12,103 nt of DNA from Actinomycetota bacterium (GTDB taxonomy: Bacteria; Actinomycetota; Humimicrobiia; Humimicrobiales; Humimicrobiaceae). The translations under genes and the position numbers were made by a program. Position 1 is the stretch's first letter. The number at the start of each line of letters is the position of its first letter. Positions 1 through 7,648 of this stretch are shown one piece after another. The notes below the pieces were generated by a model. That model had not been told where the DNA came from and searched no databases. It saw nothing but the letters and a program-made list of their open reading frames with translations. The DNA is taken from positions 1,916-14,018 of the forward strand of contig JAMDDL010000044.1 of NCBI GenBank assembly GCA_023488645.1, in the 5' to 3' direction.

Positions 1-1416
1 CACATATTTATTATTTAGTTCATATCTATGCCTGTGTCTTTCATATATAAAGTTTTGCCTATATGCTTCAAAAGCTTTTGTATTTTCTTTTAACTGACAC
101 GAATATCTTCCAAGTCTCATTGTTCCACCCATATCGCCGGTTATTTTTTGTTCCGGCATAAGATCTATTACAGGATTTTTTGTTTTGGGATTAAATTCTG
201 AACTGTTTGCATCAGTTAATCCGATAATATTTCTTGAAAATTCAACTACTGCACACTGCATGCCAAGACAGATTCCCAGAAACGGAATTTTATTTTCCCT
301 TGCATATCTTATGGCATTTACCTTTCCGTTTATGCCCCTGATCCCGAATCCACCAGGTACAAGTATTCCGTGAACATCACTGAACAACTCATTTCCATTG
401 AAACTGTCATCCAGATTTTCTGAATTAATCCATTTGATCTCAACATTTGTGTTATGAAAATAACCTCCATGATTTAATGATTCAACAATACTTATATAAG
501 CATCTTTTAAGTTTGTATACTTTCCGACAATTCCAATAACAACACTGCCTTTTAAGTTATGCAGTGTTTCTACTATTTTTTCCCATGAACTTAAATCAGC
601 TTCTTTGCATTTCAAATCAAGCATTGATATTACGATTTCATCAAGTCCTTCTGCCTTTAAATTTAAGGGAACTTCATATAAATGTTTTGCATCAACTGCA
701 CTTATTATTGCATTTTTTTCTATATCACAAAATAAGCTTATTTTGCATTTAATGCTGTCATTTATTGCAACTTCGCTTCTGCAGATTATAATATCAGGCT
801 GTATTCCGATACTTCTTAATTCCTTTACGCTGTGCTGGGTAGGCTTTGTTTTTAATTCATCGCTTGTTTTAAGATAAGGAACATAGGTTACATGAATATA
901 TAATACATTTTCCTTGCCCACATCTTTTTTAAACTGTCTTATTGCTTCAAGAAATGGAAGACTTTCAATATCTCCAACTGTTCCTCCGATTTCGGTAATT
1001 ACGATATCTGATTTTTGGGTAGTCAGGGTCTTTTTTATGCTGTTTTTTATTTCATCTGTAACATGGGGTATTACCTGAACCGTATTTCCAAGATAATCTC
1101 CGCGGCGTTCATTATCTATTACTGTCTTATATATTTTACCCGAAGTAAAATTATTGTATTTTGAAAGATTCTCATCAATAAATCTTTCATAATGTCCTAA
1201 ATCAAGGTCAGTTTCACCGCCGTCATCTGTTACAAAAACTTCTCCATGCTGAAAAGGGTTCATGGTTCCGGGGTCTATATTTATATAAGGATCAAACTTT
1301 TGAATTGTTACACTTAATCCGCGTGATTTAAGCAGCCTTCCAAGGGATGCTGCACTGATACCTTTACCAAGCGATGATAAGACACCTCCCGTTACAAATA
1401 TAAACTTCGTATCCAA
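1..1416 (-). CDS. pyrG: CTP synthase (glutamine-hydrolysing), 3' end cut by window edge
   Basis: CTP synthase makes CTP from UTP, ATP and glutamine, the last step of cytoplasmic pyrimidine nucleotide synthesis. The 472 codons visible show the N-terminal synthetase domain, with TGGVLSSLGKG at residues 9-19 (ATP-binding Lys18), KFDPYINIDPGTMNP, DDGGETDLDLGHYERF and ITEIGGTVGDIES. The class I glutaminase domain follows, with VPGGFG and GICLGMQ (nucleophile Cys383), and the ERHRHRYE motif lies close to the edge. The family is usually about 535-545 residues, so about 70 residues are missing, including the catalytic FHPE His-Glu pair. The start is a TTG. It sits one codon (AAT) after the in-frame recN stop TGA, and no other start is possible upstream. 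A strong AAGGAGG lies 11 nt before it inside recN, so translational coupling to recN is likely. Confidence 0.97.
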   Translation of the reverse strand, partial: MDTKFIFVTGGVLSSLGKGISAASLGRLLKSRGLSVTIQKFDPYINIDPGTMNPFQHGEVFVTDDGGETDLDLGHYERFIDENLSKYNNFTSGKIYKTVIDNERRGDYLGNTVQVIPHVTDEIKNSIKKTLTTQKSDIVITEIGGTVGDIESLPFLEAIRQFKKDVGKENVLYIHVTYVPYLKTSDELKTKPTQHSVKELRSIGIQPDIIICRSEVAINDSIKCKISLFCDIEKNAIISAVDAKHLYEVPLNLKAEGLDEIVISMLDLKCKEADLSSWEKIVETLHNLKGSVVIGIVGKYTNLKDAYISIVESLNHGGYFHNTNVEIKWINSENLDDSFNGNELFSDVHGILVPGGFGIRGINGKVNAIRYARENKIPFLGICLGMQCAVVEFSRNIIGLTDANSSEFNPKTKNPVIDLMPEQKITGDMGGTMRLGRYSCQLKENTKAFEAYRQNFIYERHRHRYELNNKYV

Positions 1417-1419
1417 ATT

Positions 1420-3171
1420 TCAGTCAGCCTCCTTTATTTTTTCTCTGATTTGACAGCTTTGATTAATGAGCTCTTCAGCATGCAGAATGGAAATATCGCT
1501 TTTCCCGCGGCCGCCAAGCATCCTTGATATTTCCTTTATTTTGTCCTGTTTATCCAGAATATTTATATTAATCTTTGTTTTGTTTTTCTCAACATATTTT
1601 TCAATAAGTAAATGATTATCCGCAAAACATGCTATTTGTGCAAGATGTGTTATGCAGATTACCTGTTTTTTTGATGAAATCTTGTAAAGCTTTTCACCAA
1701 TAACTGCAGCAGTTTCTCCTCCTATACCTGAATCAATTTCATCAAAGACCATGGTATCTATATTATCAGCTTTTCCTATTATGCTTTTTAAAGCAAGCAT
1801 TATTCTTGATATTTCTCCACCGGAAACAACCTTATTTAAACTTTTTAAACTTTCACCCGTATTAAGAGAAATTAAAAACTCCAGATCATCTATTCCGTTT
1901 CTGGTAAATTTTATTTTTTTATTGTTCATAAAATAGTCTTCTCCGGCAATATATTCCTCAGCAACTTTAAATTGTACGGATTTAAAATTTAAATCATGCA
2001 GTTCCTTTTTTATTGCTGATTCGAAATTTTTAATTATTTCCTTCCTGTATGCAGACAATTCAAGCGCCTTTTCAAGAACTTCCCTTTTACTTATTTCAAA
2101 ATTTTTTAATTTTAAATCTATCGTGTCATCAATTTCTTCAAAACTTATTATTTCTTCCTTTAATCTATCTGAATAATCAATCAGATCAGTTATTTGCATG
2201 TTATATTTTTTTTTGACTTCATTAATTGCAAATATTCTTTCCTGGACAGCTTCAAGTTTTTGAGGGCTGAACTCGAAGTCAACAATATAATTATTTAAAT
2301 AATGGTTTAATTCACTGAGAACATTTGAAAACCCTGAAAGATCCTCAATGAATTTATTAAGATTTCTGTCAATTTTAGAAAGTTCACTTAAATTTTTTAA
2401 AAGTAAAATACAATTATCAGTTAAAGAAACCGGCTGATTTTCATCGCCATTTATCAGCCTTAAGGCTTCTGCTGAATATTGAAATATTTTCTCCGAATTT
2501 TTTAATATATTTTTTTCATTTTCAAGAACCTCATCTTCATTTTCCTTTAAATTCAGATCACTTATTTCTTTTAATCTGAACTTCAAATCCTCAAGTTTTT
2601 CCTTCTTTTTTAACTGAAGCTGTTTGAGTTCATCTATTTCCTTTTTTTCTTCAATATAATTTTCAAGTTCTATATTGTAGTCATTCTTAAGTTCCGCCAG
2701 CTTTAAATGTCCGAGCTTGTCTATTATGCTGATATGCGTTTTTTGATCAAGAAGATATTGATGATCATGCTGTCCATGAATATCAATAAAAAATTTACCC
2801 AGGATTTTTAAATTATTTACCTGGGTAAAAATACCGTTTATAAATGCCCTGTTGCGTCCGCTCCTGTTTAACTCGCGCGAGATTGCAATATCATCAGGCT
2901 CCTGCCCGGCATCAATAAATCCTTCTTTTACAAGAAACTGTTTTACTTCATTATTTTTGGTAAAATTAAAGAAACCCTGCACAAGCAAACTTTCCTCATT
3001 ATCCCTTATAAGATCGGAATCAGCTCTTTCTCCAATAAGCAGATTTATTGCTTCAATGATTAATGTCTTGCCTGCTCCCGTTTCTCCTGTAAGGATATTA
3101 AGTCCGTTGCTGAACTTAATTTTAACATCATCTATTATTGCAAAATTTTTTACCTGAAGTTCTTTTAACAT
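1420..3171 (-). CDS. recN: DNA repair protein RecN
   Basis: RecN is an SMC-like ATPase that acts early at DNA double-strand breaks and promotes recombinational repair on the nucleoid. The 583-residue product matches the family (about 550-580). It has the split ATPase layout: Walker A GETGAGKT at residues 29-36; a long charged, helix-prone middle (about 150-390) expected to form coiled coil; then the ABC-type signature VVSGGE near 448-453, Walker B MVFDEID near 474-480 and the switch ICITHLAQIA. The HGQHDHQYLLD motif typical of RecN is also present. It starts with ATG 39 nt after nadK and has only a weak ribosome binding site. Its stop is 3 nt from the start of pyrG. Confidence 0.97.
   Translation of the reverse strand: MLKELQVKNFAIIDDVKIKFSNGLNILTGETGAGKTLIIEAINLLIGERADSDLIRDNEESLLVQGFFNFTKNNEVKQFLVKEGFIDAGQEPDDIAISRELNRSGRNRAFINGIFTQVNNLKILGKFFIDIHGQHDHQYLLDQKTHISIIDKLGHLKLAELKNDYNIELENYIEEKKEIDELKQLQLKKKEKLEDLKFRLKEISDLNLKENEDEVLENEKNILKNSEKIFQYSAEALRLINGDENQPVSLTDNCILLLKNLSELSKIDRNLNKFIEDLSGFSNVLSELNHYLNNYIVDFEFSPQKLEAVQERIFAINEVKKKYNMQITDLIDYSDRLKEEIISFEEIDDTIDLKLKNFEISKREVLEKALELSAYRKEIIKNFESAIKKELHDLNFKSVQFKVAEEYIAGEDYFMNNKKIKFTRNGIDDLEFLISLNTGESLKSLNKVVSGGEISRIMLALKSIIGKADNIDTMVFDEIDSGIGGETAAVIGEKLYKISSKKQVICITHLAQIACFADNHLLIEKYVEKNKTKININILDKQDKIKEISRMLGGRGKSDISILHAEELINQSCQIREKIKEAD
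1428..1434 (-). promoter_or_regulatory. Ribosome binding site for pyrG, inside the recN 3' end
   Basis: On the minus strand this reads AAGGAGG, a near-perfect Shine-Dalgarno sequence. It lies within the last codons of recN, 11 nt before the TTG that opens pyrG. It is the strongest such site seen in the window and supports the TTG start. The recN stop codon lies between the site and the start, so ribosomes ending recN would clear or reinitiate here. Confidence 0.75.
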
Positions 3172-3210
3172 ATTGAAACTTTAAGATGAAATGATACTTA
3201 TCAATCCTTA

Positions 3211-4083
3211 TTATAAATCTCTGCCTATAAGTTTTTCCTTAAATATTTTAAAAAATATATTTTTATTAAAGGTAATTAAATTTAAATTGTATTGTGATTT
3301 TCCAACTTTAAAAATATCTCCATTTAAAACATTAAAATCACTTTTTTTGCCGTCAATATTTAAATTTACCTGTGTTTCTGCTGAATTTATCTGTATTTCG
3401 ATCTGATTATAAGGACTTAAAACAAGACTTCTGCTGAATAATGTATGAGCGCATATGGGAGTAATGACAATTGATTCATTTTTTGGCTCAACTACGGGAC
3501 CTCCCGCTGATAATGAATATGCTGTTGAACCTGTAGGAGTTGAAATAATTATTCCATCAGCTCCATAGCTTAAAAGCGGAACTCCATTAATAATTATCTT
3601 TATGTCAATTATTTTTTCAAGCAGTGATTTTGTTATTACAAAATCATTTAATGCAGTATAAGGACAGTTCTGTTTATCAGCCGGTTTTTTATCCCGAAAC
3701 AGCATTCCTGAAATAAGCATTCTTTTTTCAATTTCAAAATTATTATTTATTATCTTATCAAGAGAATCATACATATCGACAATATTAATTTCCGCCAGAA
3801 ATCCAAGATTTCCAACATTTACCCCCATAATAGGGATACCGTTTTTATATGTATGCCTTGCAGCTCTCAGGAATGTACCGTCCCCTCCAACAGATATCAA
3901 AGCTTCAATACCTGATCTGAATTCTTCAATATTTACCATTGGTAAATTATGTTTTTTGGGAAGCTCATCATTTTCAAGTAAAAGTACTTTGACATTCTTT
4001 GAAGCAAGATAATCAAATATATCTTTTGCAATATCGATTGCTCTTATATTTTCATTGTTTGATATTAATCCAATTGATTTCAT
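3211..4083 (-). CDS. nadK: NAD kinase
   Basis: NAD kinase phosphorylates NAD to NADP using ATP or polyphosphate in the cytoplasm. Family motifs are clear: GGDGTFLRAAR, with the catalytic Asp in GGDG near residue 68; NVGNLGFLAEI; the ALND segment; and TPTGSTAYSLSAGGPVVEP. The product is 290 residues from the ATG at 4083, a normal length. A TTG at 4095 would add four residues (MSEI) and leave only 3 nt after the tlyA stop. I prefer the ATG because MKSIGLISNN is where NAD kinases usually begin and neither start has a convincing ribosome binding site. It lies between tlyA and recN, its usual neighbours in Actinobacteria and Bacillota. Confidence 0.96.
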   Translation of the reverse strand: MKSIGLISNNENIRAIDIAKDIFDYLASKNVKVLLLENDELPKKHNLPMVNIEEFRSGIEALISVGGDGTFLRAARHTYKNGIPIMGVNVGNLGFLAEINIVDMYDSLDKIINNNFEIEKRMLISGMLFRDKKPADKQNCPYTALNDFVITKSLLEKIIDIKIIINGVPLLSYGADGIIISTPTGSTAYSLSAGGPVVEPKNESIVITPICAHTLFSRSLVLSPYNQIEIQINSAETQVNLNIDGKKSDFNVLNGDIFKVGKSQYNLNLITFNKNIFFKIFKEKLIGRDL

Positions 4084-4098
4084 TATTTCTGACAAAAT

Positions 4099-4947
4099 TT
4101 AAATTTTATTTACAGAAAAAAATTCATGAGACTTCAAGACAGTATCTTTAATCATTTTATCATAATTAATGTCTTTTTTTTCCTTAAATTCCTCATTTAT
4201 TTTATTTAAAAAAATCCAGTATTCAATATTTCCCTTTGCTCCTTTTATTTTTGAAAAACTAATTCCTTTTATTTCTATAAAATTATTTTCAAGAAAAAAA
4301 TTTACAGTATCCTTAATTGCCTTTATATGAAGCTCTTTACTTCTTATAATTCCCTTGTTTTCAATTAATTCTTTTTCAAGTTCAAATTGAGGTTTTATAA
4401 GTAAAAGAATTTGAGCATCAGGACTTGTTAACTCAAAAATTTTTTTAAATATTCTTTTTATTGAAATAAATGACAGATCTGCTGCTGCAAAATCCGGAAC
4501 AAACGGCAGATTTTTCAGCTCAAGATTTTTTATATTTGTACGTTCCAGCAGAAATACTTTTTCATTGTTTCTTAACTGCCATGCAAACTGACCATAACCT
4601 ACATCAACCGCTATTACCCTGCTTGCTTCATTTTTTATCAGATAATCAGTAAAACCTCCGGTTGACGCTCCAAAATCAATTGCCAGTTTACCTGAAAGAT
4701 TAATTTTAAAATCTTTGACTGCTTCAGCCAGTTTTAAAGCACCACGTGAAACATAAGGAATTTCTTTTTTTATTTCTATTATGGAATCAGTTTTAACAAG
4801 TATTCCTGGCTTGTTAATTAAAATTCCATTTGCACTTACTCTTCCTGATAAAATGTATGCGATTGCCATTTTTTCAGAAGATATAATTTTTTTACTCAGT
4901 AGCAAATTCAGAATACTCTTTTTATTTTTATATTTTTTTTCAAACAA
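4099..4947 (-). CDS. tlyA: TlyA-family rRNA (cytidine-2'-O)-methyltransferase
   Basis: TlyA methylates the 2'-OH of cytidines in 23S rRNA, and in some types also 16S rRNA. In mycobacteria this determines capreomycin sensitivity. The 282-residue protein has an N-terminal S4 RNA-binding domain (about 10-60) and a Rossmann FtsJ-like domain with SAM motif DFGASTGGFTD at 91-101. The K-D-K-E tetrad is present: Lys72 in SRGALKL, Asp157 in AADLSF, Lys185 in LIKPQFE and Glu242 in GNIEYW. The older name 'haemolysin' is probably misleading. The start is a TTG at 4947 with poor ribosome binding, and the upstream in-frame stop at 4990 limits alternatives. An ATG at 4952 would be in frame if the T8 run at 4933-4940 held one more base. 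The leader is the downstream copy of a 74-bp duplication from nusB. Confidence 0.94.
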   Translation of the reverse strand: MFEKKYKNKKSILNLLLSKKIISSEKMAIAYILSGRVSANGILINKPGILVKTDSIIEIKKEIPYVSRGALKLAEAVKDFKINLSGKLAIDFGASTGGFTDYLIKNEASRVIAVDVGYGQFAWQLRNNEKVFLLERTNIKNLELKNLPFVPDFAAADLSFISIKRIFKKIFELTSPDAQILLLIKPQFELEKELIENKGIIRSKELHIKAIKDTVNFFLENNFIEIKGISFSKIKGAKGNIEYWIFLNKINEEFKEKKDINYDKMIKDTVLKSHEFFSVNKI

Positions 4948-4953
4948 AGCATT

Positions 4954-5101
4954 TTTTATAAAATTATTTTTCCGAATGTGAAGTTTTATTTAAATTTGTT
5001 AATATTTTTCTAAGTATCCCAGTAACATTTTATAAAATTATTTTTCCGAATGTGAAGTTTTATTTAAATTTGTTAATATTTTCCCAAGTATCCCATTAAC
5101 A
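4954..5101. repeat. 74-bp tandem duplication of the nusB 3' end
   Basis: Positions 4954-5027 and 5028-5101 are two directly adjacent copies of 74 bp. They differ at only three places: T/C at 5009/5083, T/C at 5011/5085 and G/T at 5022/5096. The right copy holds the last codons and stop of nusB. The left copy lies after that stop and fills most of the gap before tlyA. Translated in the nusB frame, the left copy would still read the same tail (KILTNLNKTSHSEK and stop), with Asn-to-Thr and Gly-to-Arg changes just before it. It therefore looks like a non-coding relic of a recent slippage or unequal-crossover event. Confidence 0.95.
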
Positions 5102-5463
5102 AACTTTGGTGTTTCATCCTTCTGGCCAAGAATTTTTGAAATTTCTATGGCTTCATCAACTGAAACCTTAAGCGGTATATCATCTTCATACATCATTTCA
5201 TAAATAGCCATTCTTAAAATATTGCGGTCAATTATGGAAATTCTGTCCAGCGTCCAGTTTTCAACAACATTTCTTATCTGATTATCAATTTCATTTTTAT
5301 TTTTCTCAACTCCCATAACAAGTTTGATTGTAAAATCATCTATATGCTTGTGAAAATCCATTTCCGAACTAATGATTTTTGCAGCATCCTTTTTAAGCAG
5401 GTCACACTGATAAAGCAGTATGACTGCTTTTATTCTTGATCTTCTTCTGGTAGTCTTTATCAT
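5038..5463 (-). CDS. nusB: Transcription antitermination factor NusB
   Basis: NusB is a small all-helical RNA-binding protein. With NusE (S10) it binds boxA in rRNA leaders and supports antitermination and rRNA processing. The 141-residue product has the family length and features: a basic RRRSRIKAVILLYQCD N-terminus, the central VENWTLDRISIIDRNILRMAIYEMMY helix region, and the C-terminal PLKVSVDEAIEISKILGQKDETPKFVNGILGKI signature. The ATG has a good upstream AGGAAA at about 7 nt. It follows efp by 46 nt, the usual efp-nusB pairing. Its last 21 codons are duplicated just downstream, and the copy inside the gene keeps the family-like NGILGKI reading. Confidence 0.96.
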   Translation of the reverse strand: MIKTTRRRSRIKAVILLYQCDLLKKDAAKIISSEMDFHKHIDDFTIKLVMGVEKNKNEIDNQIRNVVENWTLDRISIIDRNILRMAIYEMMYEDDIPLKVSVDEAIEISKILGQKDETPKFVNGILGKILTNLNKTSHSEK

Positions 5464-5509
5464 TTTTATTTCCTGAATTTTTAAAAGAACTTAAAACAAT
5501 TTAAATGTT

Positions 5510-6064
5510 TTAAACACGGGTTATATATTCCCCGGTTCTTGTATCAACTCTGATAAGGTCGCCTTTTTCTATAAATAAGGGAACCTGAACTTTTGCTCCG
5601 GTTTCAATTTCCGCAGGTTTAAATGAGCTGCTTACAGTGTCACCCTTTATTCCGGGTTCCGTATCAGTAATTTTTACTTCAACAAAAGTTGGAAGCTGTA
5701 TCGAAATTGCTTTTCCCTTATAAAATACCATTGATACTTCCATATTTTCGAGAAGAAAGTACTTCCTGTCGCCAATCTGATTTTCATCAAGAGACATCTG
5801 TTCATAACTGGTATTATCCATAAAATTATAATGTCCATCCTTATAAAGATACTGCATTTTTTTTGTTTCAAGGATTGCCTGATTAAGTTTTTCACCTGCT
5901 CTGAAAGTTTTTTCAAAAATTGCTCCCGTCAAAAGGTTTTTCAGCTTTGTTCTTACAAAAGCCCCACCCTTACCGGGTTTGACATGCTGAAAATAAATCA
6001 CTTCAAGCAAATCACCGTCATATTCAATTGCCATTCCATTTTTTAAATCATTACTGCTGATCAT
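5510..6064 (-). CDS. efp: Elongation factor P
   Basis: EF-P binds between the P and E sites of stalled ribosomes and speeds peptide bond formation at consecutive prolines. The 184-residue length is typical, with three beta-barrel domains. Domain I carries the loop HVKPGKGGAF, whose tip is Lys32, the residue post-translationally modified in lysine-type EF-Ps (beta-lysylated in E. coli, 5-aminopentanol in B. subtilis). It is therefore not the arginine (rhamnosylated) type. No modification enzyme is encoded in the window. The C-terminus GDLIRVDTRTGEYITRV is characteristic. The ATG is preceded by AAAGGAAA at suitable spacing. A 365-bp non-coding gap upstream, with a candidate promoter, suggests its own transcription start. 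Confidence 0.98.
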   Translation of the reverse strand: MISSNDLKNGMAIEYDGDLLEVIYFQHVKPGKGGAFVRTKLKNLLTGAIFEKTFRAGEKLNQAILETKKMQYLYKDGHYNFMDNTSYEQMSLDENQIGDRKYFLLENMEVSMVFYKGKAISIQLPTFVEVKITDTEPGIKGDTVSSSFKPAEIETGAKVQVPLFIEKGDLIRVDTRTGEYITRV

Positions 6065-6106
6065 GTATTTCCTTTCAAAAATTCTAGTTTAAACAACTAA
6101 TAGTTC

Positions 6107-6123
6107 ATATACCCCCGGTATAT
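6107..6123. promoter_or_regulatory. 17-bp palindrome in the efp leader (possible operator)
   Basis: ATATACC, three C, then GGTATAT form a perfect 7-bp inverted repeat around a 3-nt spacer. It lies 43 nt before the efp start and just downstream of the candidate -10. That is a typical place for a repressor operator, but it could also be a small RNA hairpin in the leader. No regulator is encoded nearby, and a second copy was not noticed elsewhere in the window. Confidence 0.35.
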
Positions 6124-6132
6124 ACAAATAGC

Positions 6133-6160
6133 ATAATATTAACTATAAAAAAAGAGGCAA
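6133..6160 (-). promoter_or_regulatory. Candidate promoter for efp-nusB and downstream genes
   Basis: On the minus strand a -35-like TTGCCT (6160-6155) and a -10-like TATTAT (6138-6133) are separated by 16 nt. Transcription would start near 6126, about 60 nt before the efp ATG. The site lies in the only gap above 300 bp and on the efp side of the large repeat. The assignment is by eye in very AT-rich DNA, where such matches are common. Confidence 0.35.
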
Positions 6161-6189
6161 TGTAAAAATAAATATTAACATATTATGTT

Positions 6190-6410
6190 AGCATTTCCTT
6201 TTTCGTGATTGCAAACAAATTATTAAATCAGGCTGAATGTTTTGAAAACACGCAAGCTTTGCCCCAGCGAGGCAAAGTTTGCTCGGTTTCAGGCTTCGCT
6301 CTCCTCTTTAGAGAGGAACCTTGCCCGCTCAGCCTTCAAACGGTTTTCTCAAACATCCAGCCTGATTCTTGCCGTCTTACTTTTATCCCTGTCACCAAAT
6401 TGAAAATGCT
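6190..6410 (+). repeat. Structured palindromic repeat, copy A (MITE-like or structured RNA)
   Basis: This 221-bp element is visibly richer in GC than its surroundings. Its ends form an imperfect inverted repeat (6190-6209 against 6391-6410, 15 of 20 paired, starting AGCATTT). A strong inner stem pairs 6227-6249 with 6343-6366. Inside are two hairpins: GCAAGCTTTGCC (6252-6263) with GGCAAAGTTTGC (6271-6282), and TCCTCT (6302-6307) with AGAGGA (6312-6317). A relative lies inverted at 9861-10089. No target-site duplication and no transposase were seen. It could be a non-autonomous mobile element, a dispersed regulatory RNA or an unusual terminator. I do not recognise the family. Confidence 0.85.
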
Positions 6411-6429
6411 TCTTCTATATATTATTTAA

Positions 6430-7551
6430 TTAACATATATTTATGATTTCTCTTGACGAAGAATATAAATTTTCACATTTATTTTTTCGAACTATTACCA
6501 TGTCTTCGATTCTAATCCCTCCAAGACCTTCAATATATATTCCGGGCTCTATTGTTAATATCATTCCTTCTTTTAAAATTTCTTCATTTTTTGAGTTAAT
6601 AAACGGCTGTTCATGAACCTCTATGCCAACTCCATGTCCCAATGAATGTCCGAAATTCTTACCAAACCCTTTTTGTGAAATTAAATGTCTGGCAATTCTG
6701 TCAAGTTCACATGCTCTTATGCCTTCTCTGCAAAAATCCACTGCAGTATGCTGTGCTTCTTTTACAATTTCATAAATTTCTTTTAATTTATTATTTATGT
6801 TATTGCCAATAAATATGGTCCTTGTCATGTCGGAACAGTAGTTCTTAAATAAAACACCATAATCCATCAACAGCAAACCATCATTTATTTTAATATTTTG
6901 TGAAGAATAATGAGGTTTTGAAGCACCGGCATTATTGGCAAAAATAAAATCAAATGATCTCCTGTCTCCCCCATTGCTTATTAAAAATTTTTCCATTTCT
7001 ATTGCAAGAATGGATTCGGAAAATTTCAATAATTCCCTGTATTTAAAACTGCAGATAAAATCAAAAGATTTATCAGTAAGACTGCATGCCTTTTTTATGA
7101 GTTTCTGTTCCAAATCATCTTTAATCACCCTGAATTTTGTTACCGGATTATCAATACTTTTGGATTTAATTCCTGATTTGCGCAGATCATTTTCCATTTT
7201 TAAATACTGGCAATGCGAGATAAAATCAGATTGTATCAGTACATCTGTGATTTTGTTTTCCAGCAATACATCTGCAATTAACTTATTTTTATCATCATTA
7301 TAAAGGATTGTCTCTATATTTAAATCCCTAGTACTATTTTTTGCTTCCTCAAAATAAATAAAATTCACAAATAAAAAATTTCCATTTTCCGTAATTAAAA
7401 AAACACTGTTTGAATTCCTGCCATAAAAACCTGTAAGGTAAAATATATCTTCTTCCTTAAAAATTAAAATATCTGATATGTTTTCATATATTTTAATTTC
7501 TTTTTTTAAAGCTTCAATCCTTTTGCTGCAGACTGTATTCTCATTAATCAT
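6430..7551 (-). CDS. pepQ: M24 family Xaa-Pro peptidase (aminopeptidase P / prolidase type)
   Basis: This is a cytoplasmic metallopeptidase that cleaves peptide bonds next to proline. The 373-residue protein has an N-terminal creatinase-like domain (about 1-140) and a C-terminal pita-bread domain. All five metal ligands are present: Asp230 in LLMDYG, Asp241 in CSDMTRTIF, His306 in GHSLGHGVG, Glu335 in TIEPGIY and Glu349 in GGIRIEDM. The HEQP His313 is also present. The sequence does not tell aminopeptidase (PepP/YpdF) from dipeptidase (PepQ) activity, so the symbol follows its place between aroQ and efp, where this paralogue is usually named pepQ. The ATG has no clear ribosome binding site. 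An extended -10 lies about 70 nt upstream. Confidence 0.93.
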   Translation of the reverse strand: MINENTVCSKRIEALKKEIKIYENISDILIFKEEDIFYLTGFYGRNSNSVFLITENGNFLFVNFIYFEEAKNSTRDLNIETILYNDDKNKLIADVLLENKITDVLIQSDFISHCQYLKMENDLRKSGIKSKSIDNPVTKFRVIKDDLEQKLIKKACSLTDKSFDFICSFKYRELLKFSESILAIEMEKFLISNGGDRRSFDFIFANNAGASKPHYSSQNIKINDGLLLMDYGVLFKNYCSDMTRTIFIGNNINNKLKEIYEIVKEAQHTAVDFCREGIRACELDRIARHLISQKGFGKNFGHSLGHGVGIEVHEQPFINSKNEEILKEGMILTIEPGIYIEGLGGIRIEDMVIVRKNKCENLYSSSREIINIC

Positions 7552-7621
7552 TAACGATATTTATATTTAAAAAATTAATAAAATAAAAGCTCATAAAATC
7601 ATAATTAAAAAAACATGATAC

Positions 7622-7630
7622 ATTATAGCA
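7622..7630 (-). promoter_or_regulatory. Extended -10 promoter upstream of pepQ
   Basis: On the minus strand TGCTATAAT is a perfect extended -10 (TG, one base, then TATAAT). It lies just after the aroQ stop and 70 nt before the pepQ ATG. No good -35 is seen at 16-18 nt, which extended -10 promoters tolerate. It would give pepQ, and perhaps efp onward, a start independent of the aro genes. Confidence 0.5.
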
Positions 7631-7648
7631 GATAAAAAATTAAGAGTT

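Larger units (their letters stand above)
6065..6429. other. 365-bp gap between pepQ and efp
   Basis: No credible gene lies in this stretch. The efp side (6065-6189) is AT-rich leader with the candidate promoter and palindrome. The rest is taken up by the structured repeat at 6190-6410, ending 19 nt from the pepQ stop. A 74-codon plus-strand open frame across the repeat has no family resemblance and is explained by the repeat's higher GC content. Confidence 0.7.

Noticed and set aside
5674..5916. 80-codon minus-strand frame inside efp
   Set aside because: It overlaps efp in another frame, and the efp product is full length with all its motifs.
6252..6320. tRNA-like or CRISPR-like structure in the repeat hairpins
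   Set aside because: There is no acceptor end or TΨC consensus, and no regularly spaced repeat units; the hairpins belong to the larger palindromic element.
6205..6429. 74-codon plus-strand open frame across repeat copy A
   Set aside because: It runs through the palindromic element, has no recognisable family and no ribosome binding site. Open frames are expected in a GC-richer island.
6400..6429. Target-site duplication flanking repeat copy A
   Set aside because: Flanks ending TTATGTT and starting TCTTCTA share no convincing direct repeat, and copy B also shows none, so transposition is not proven.
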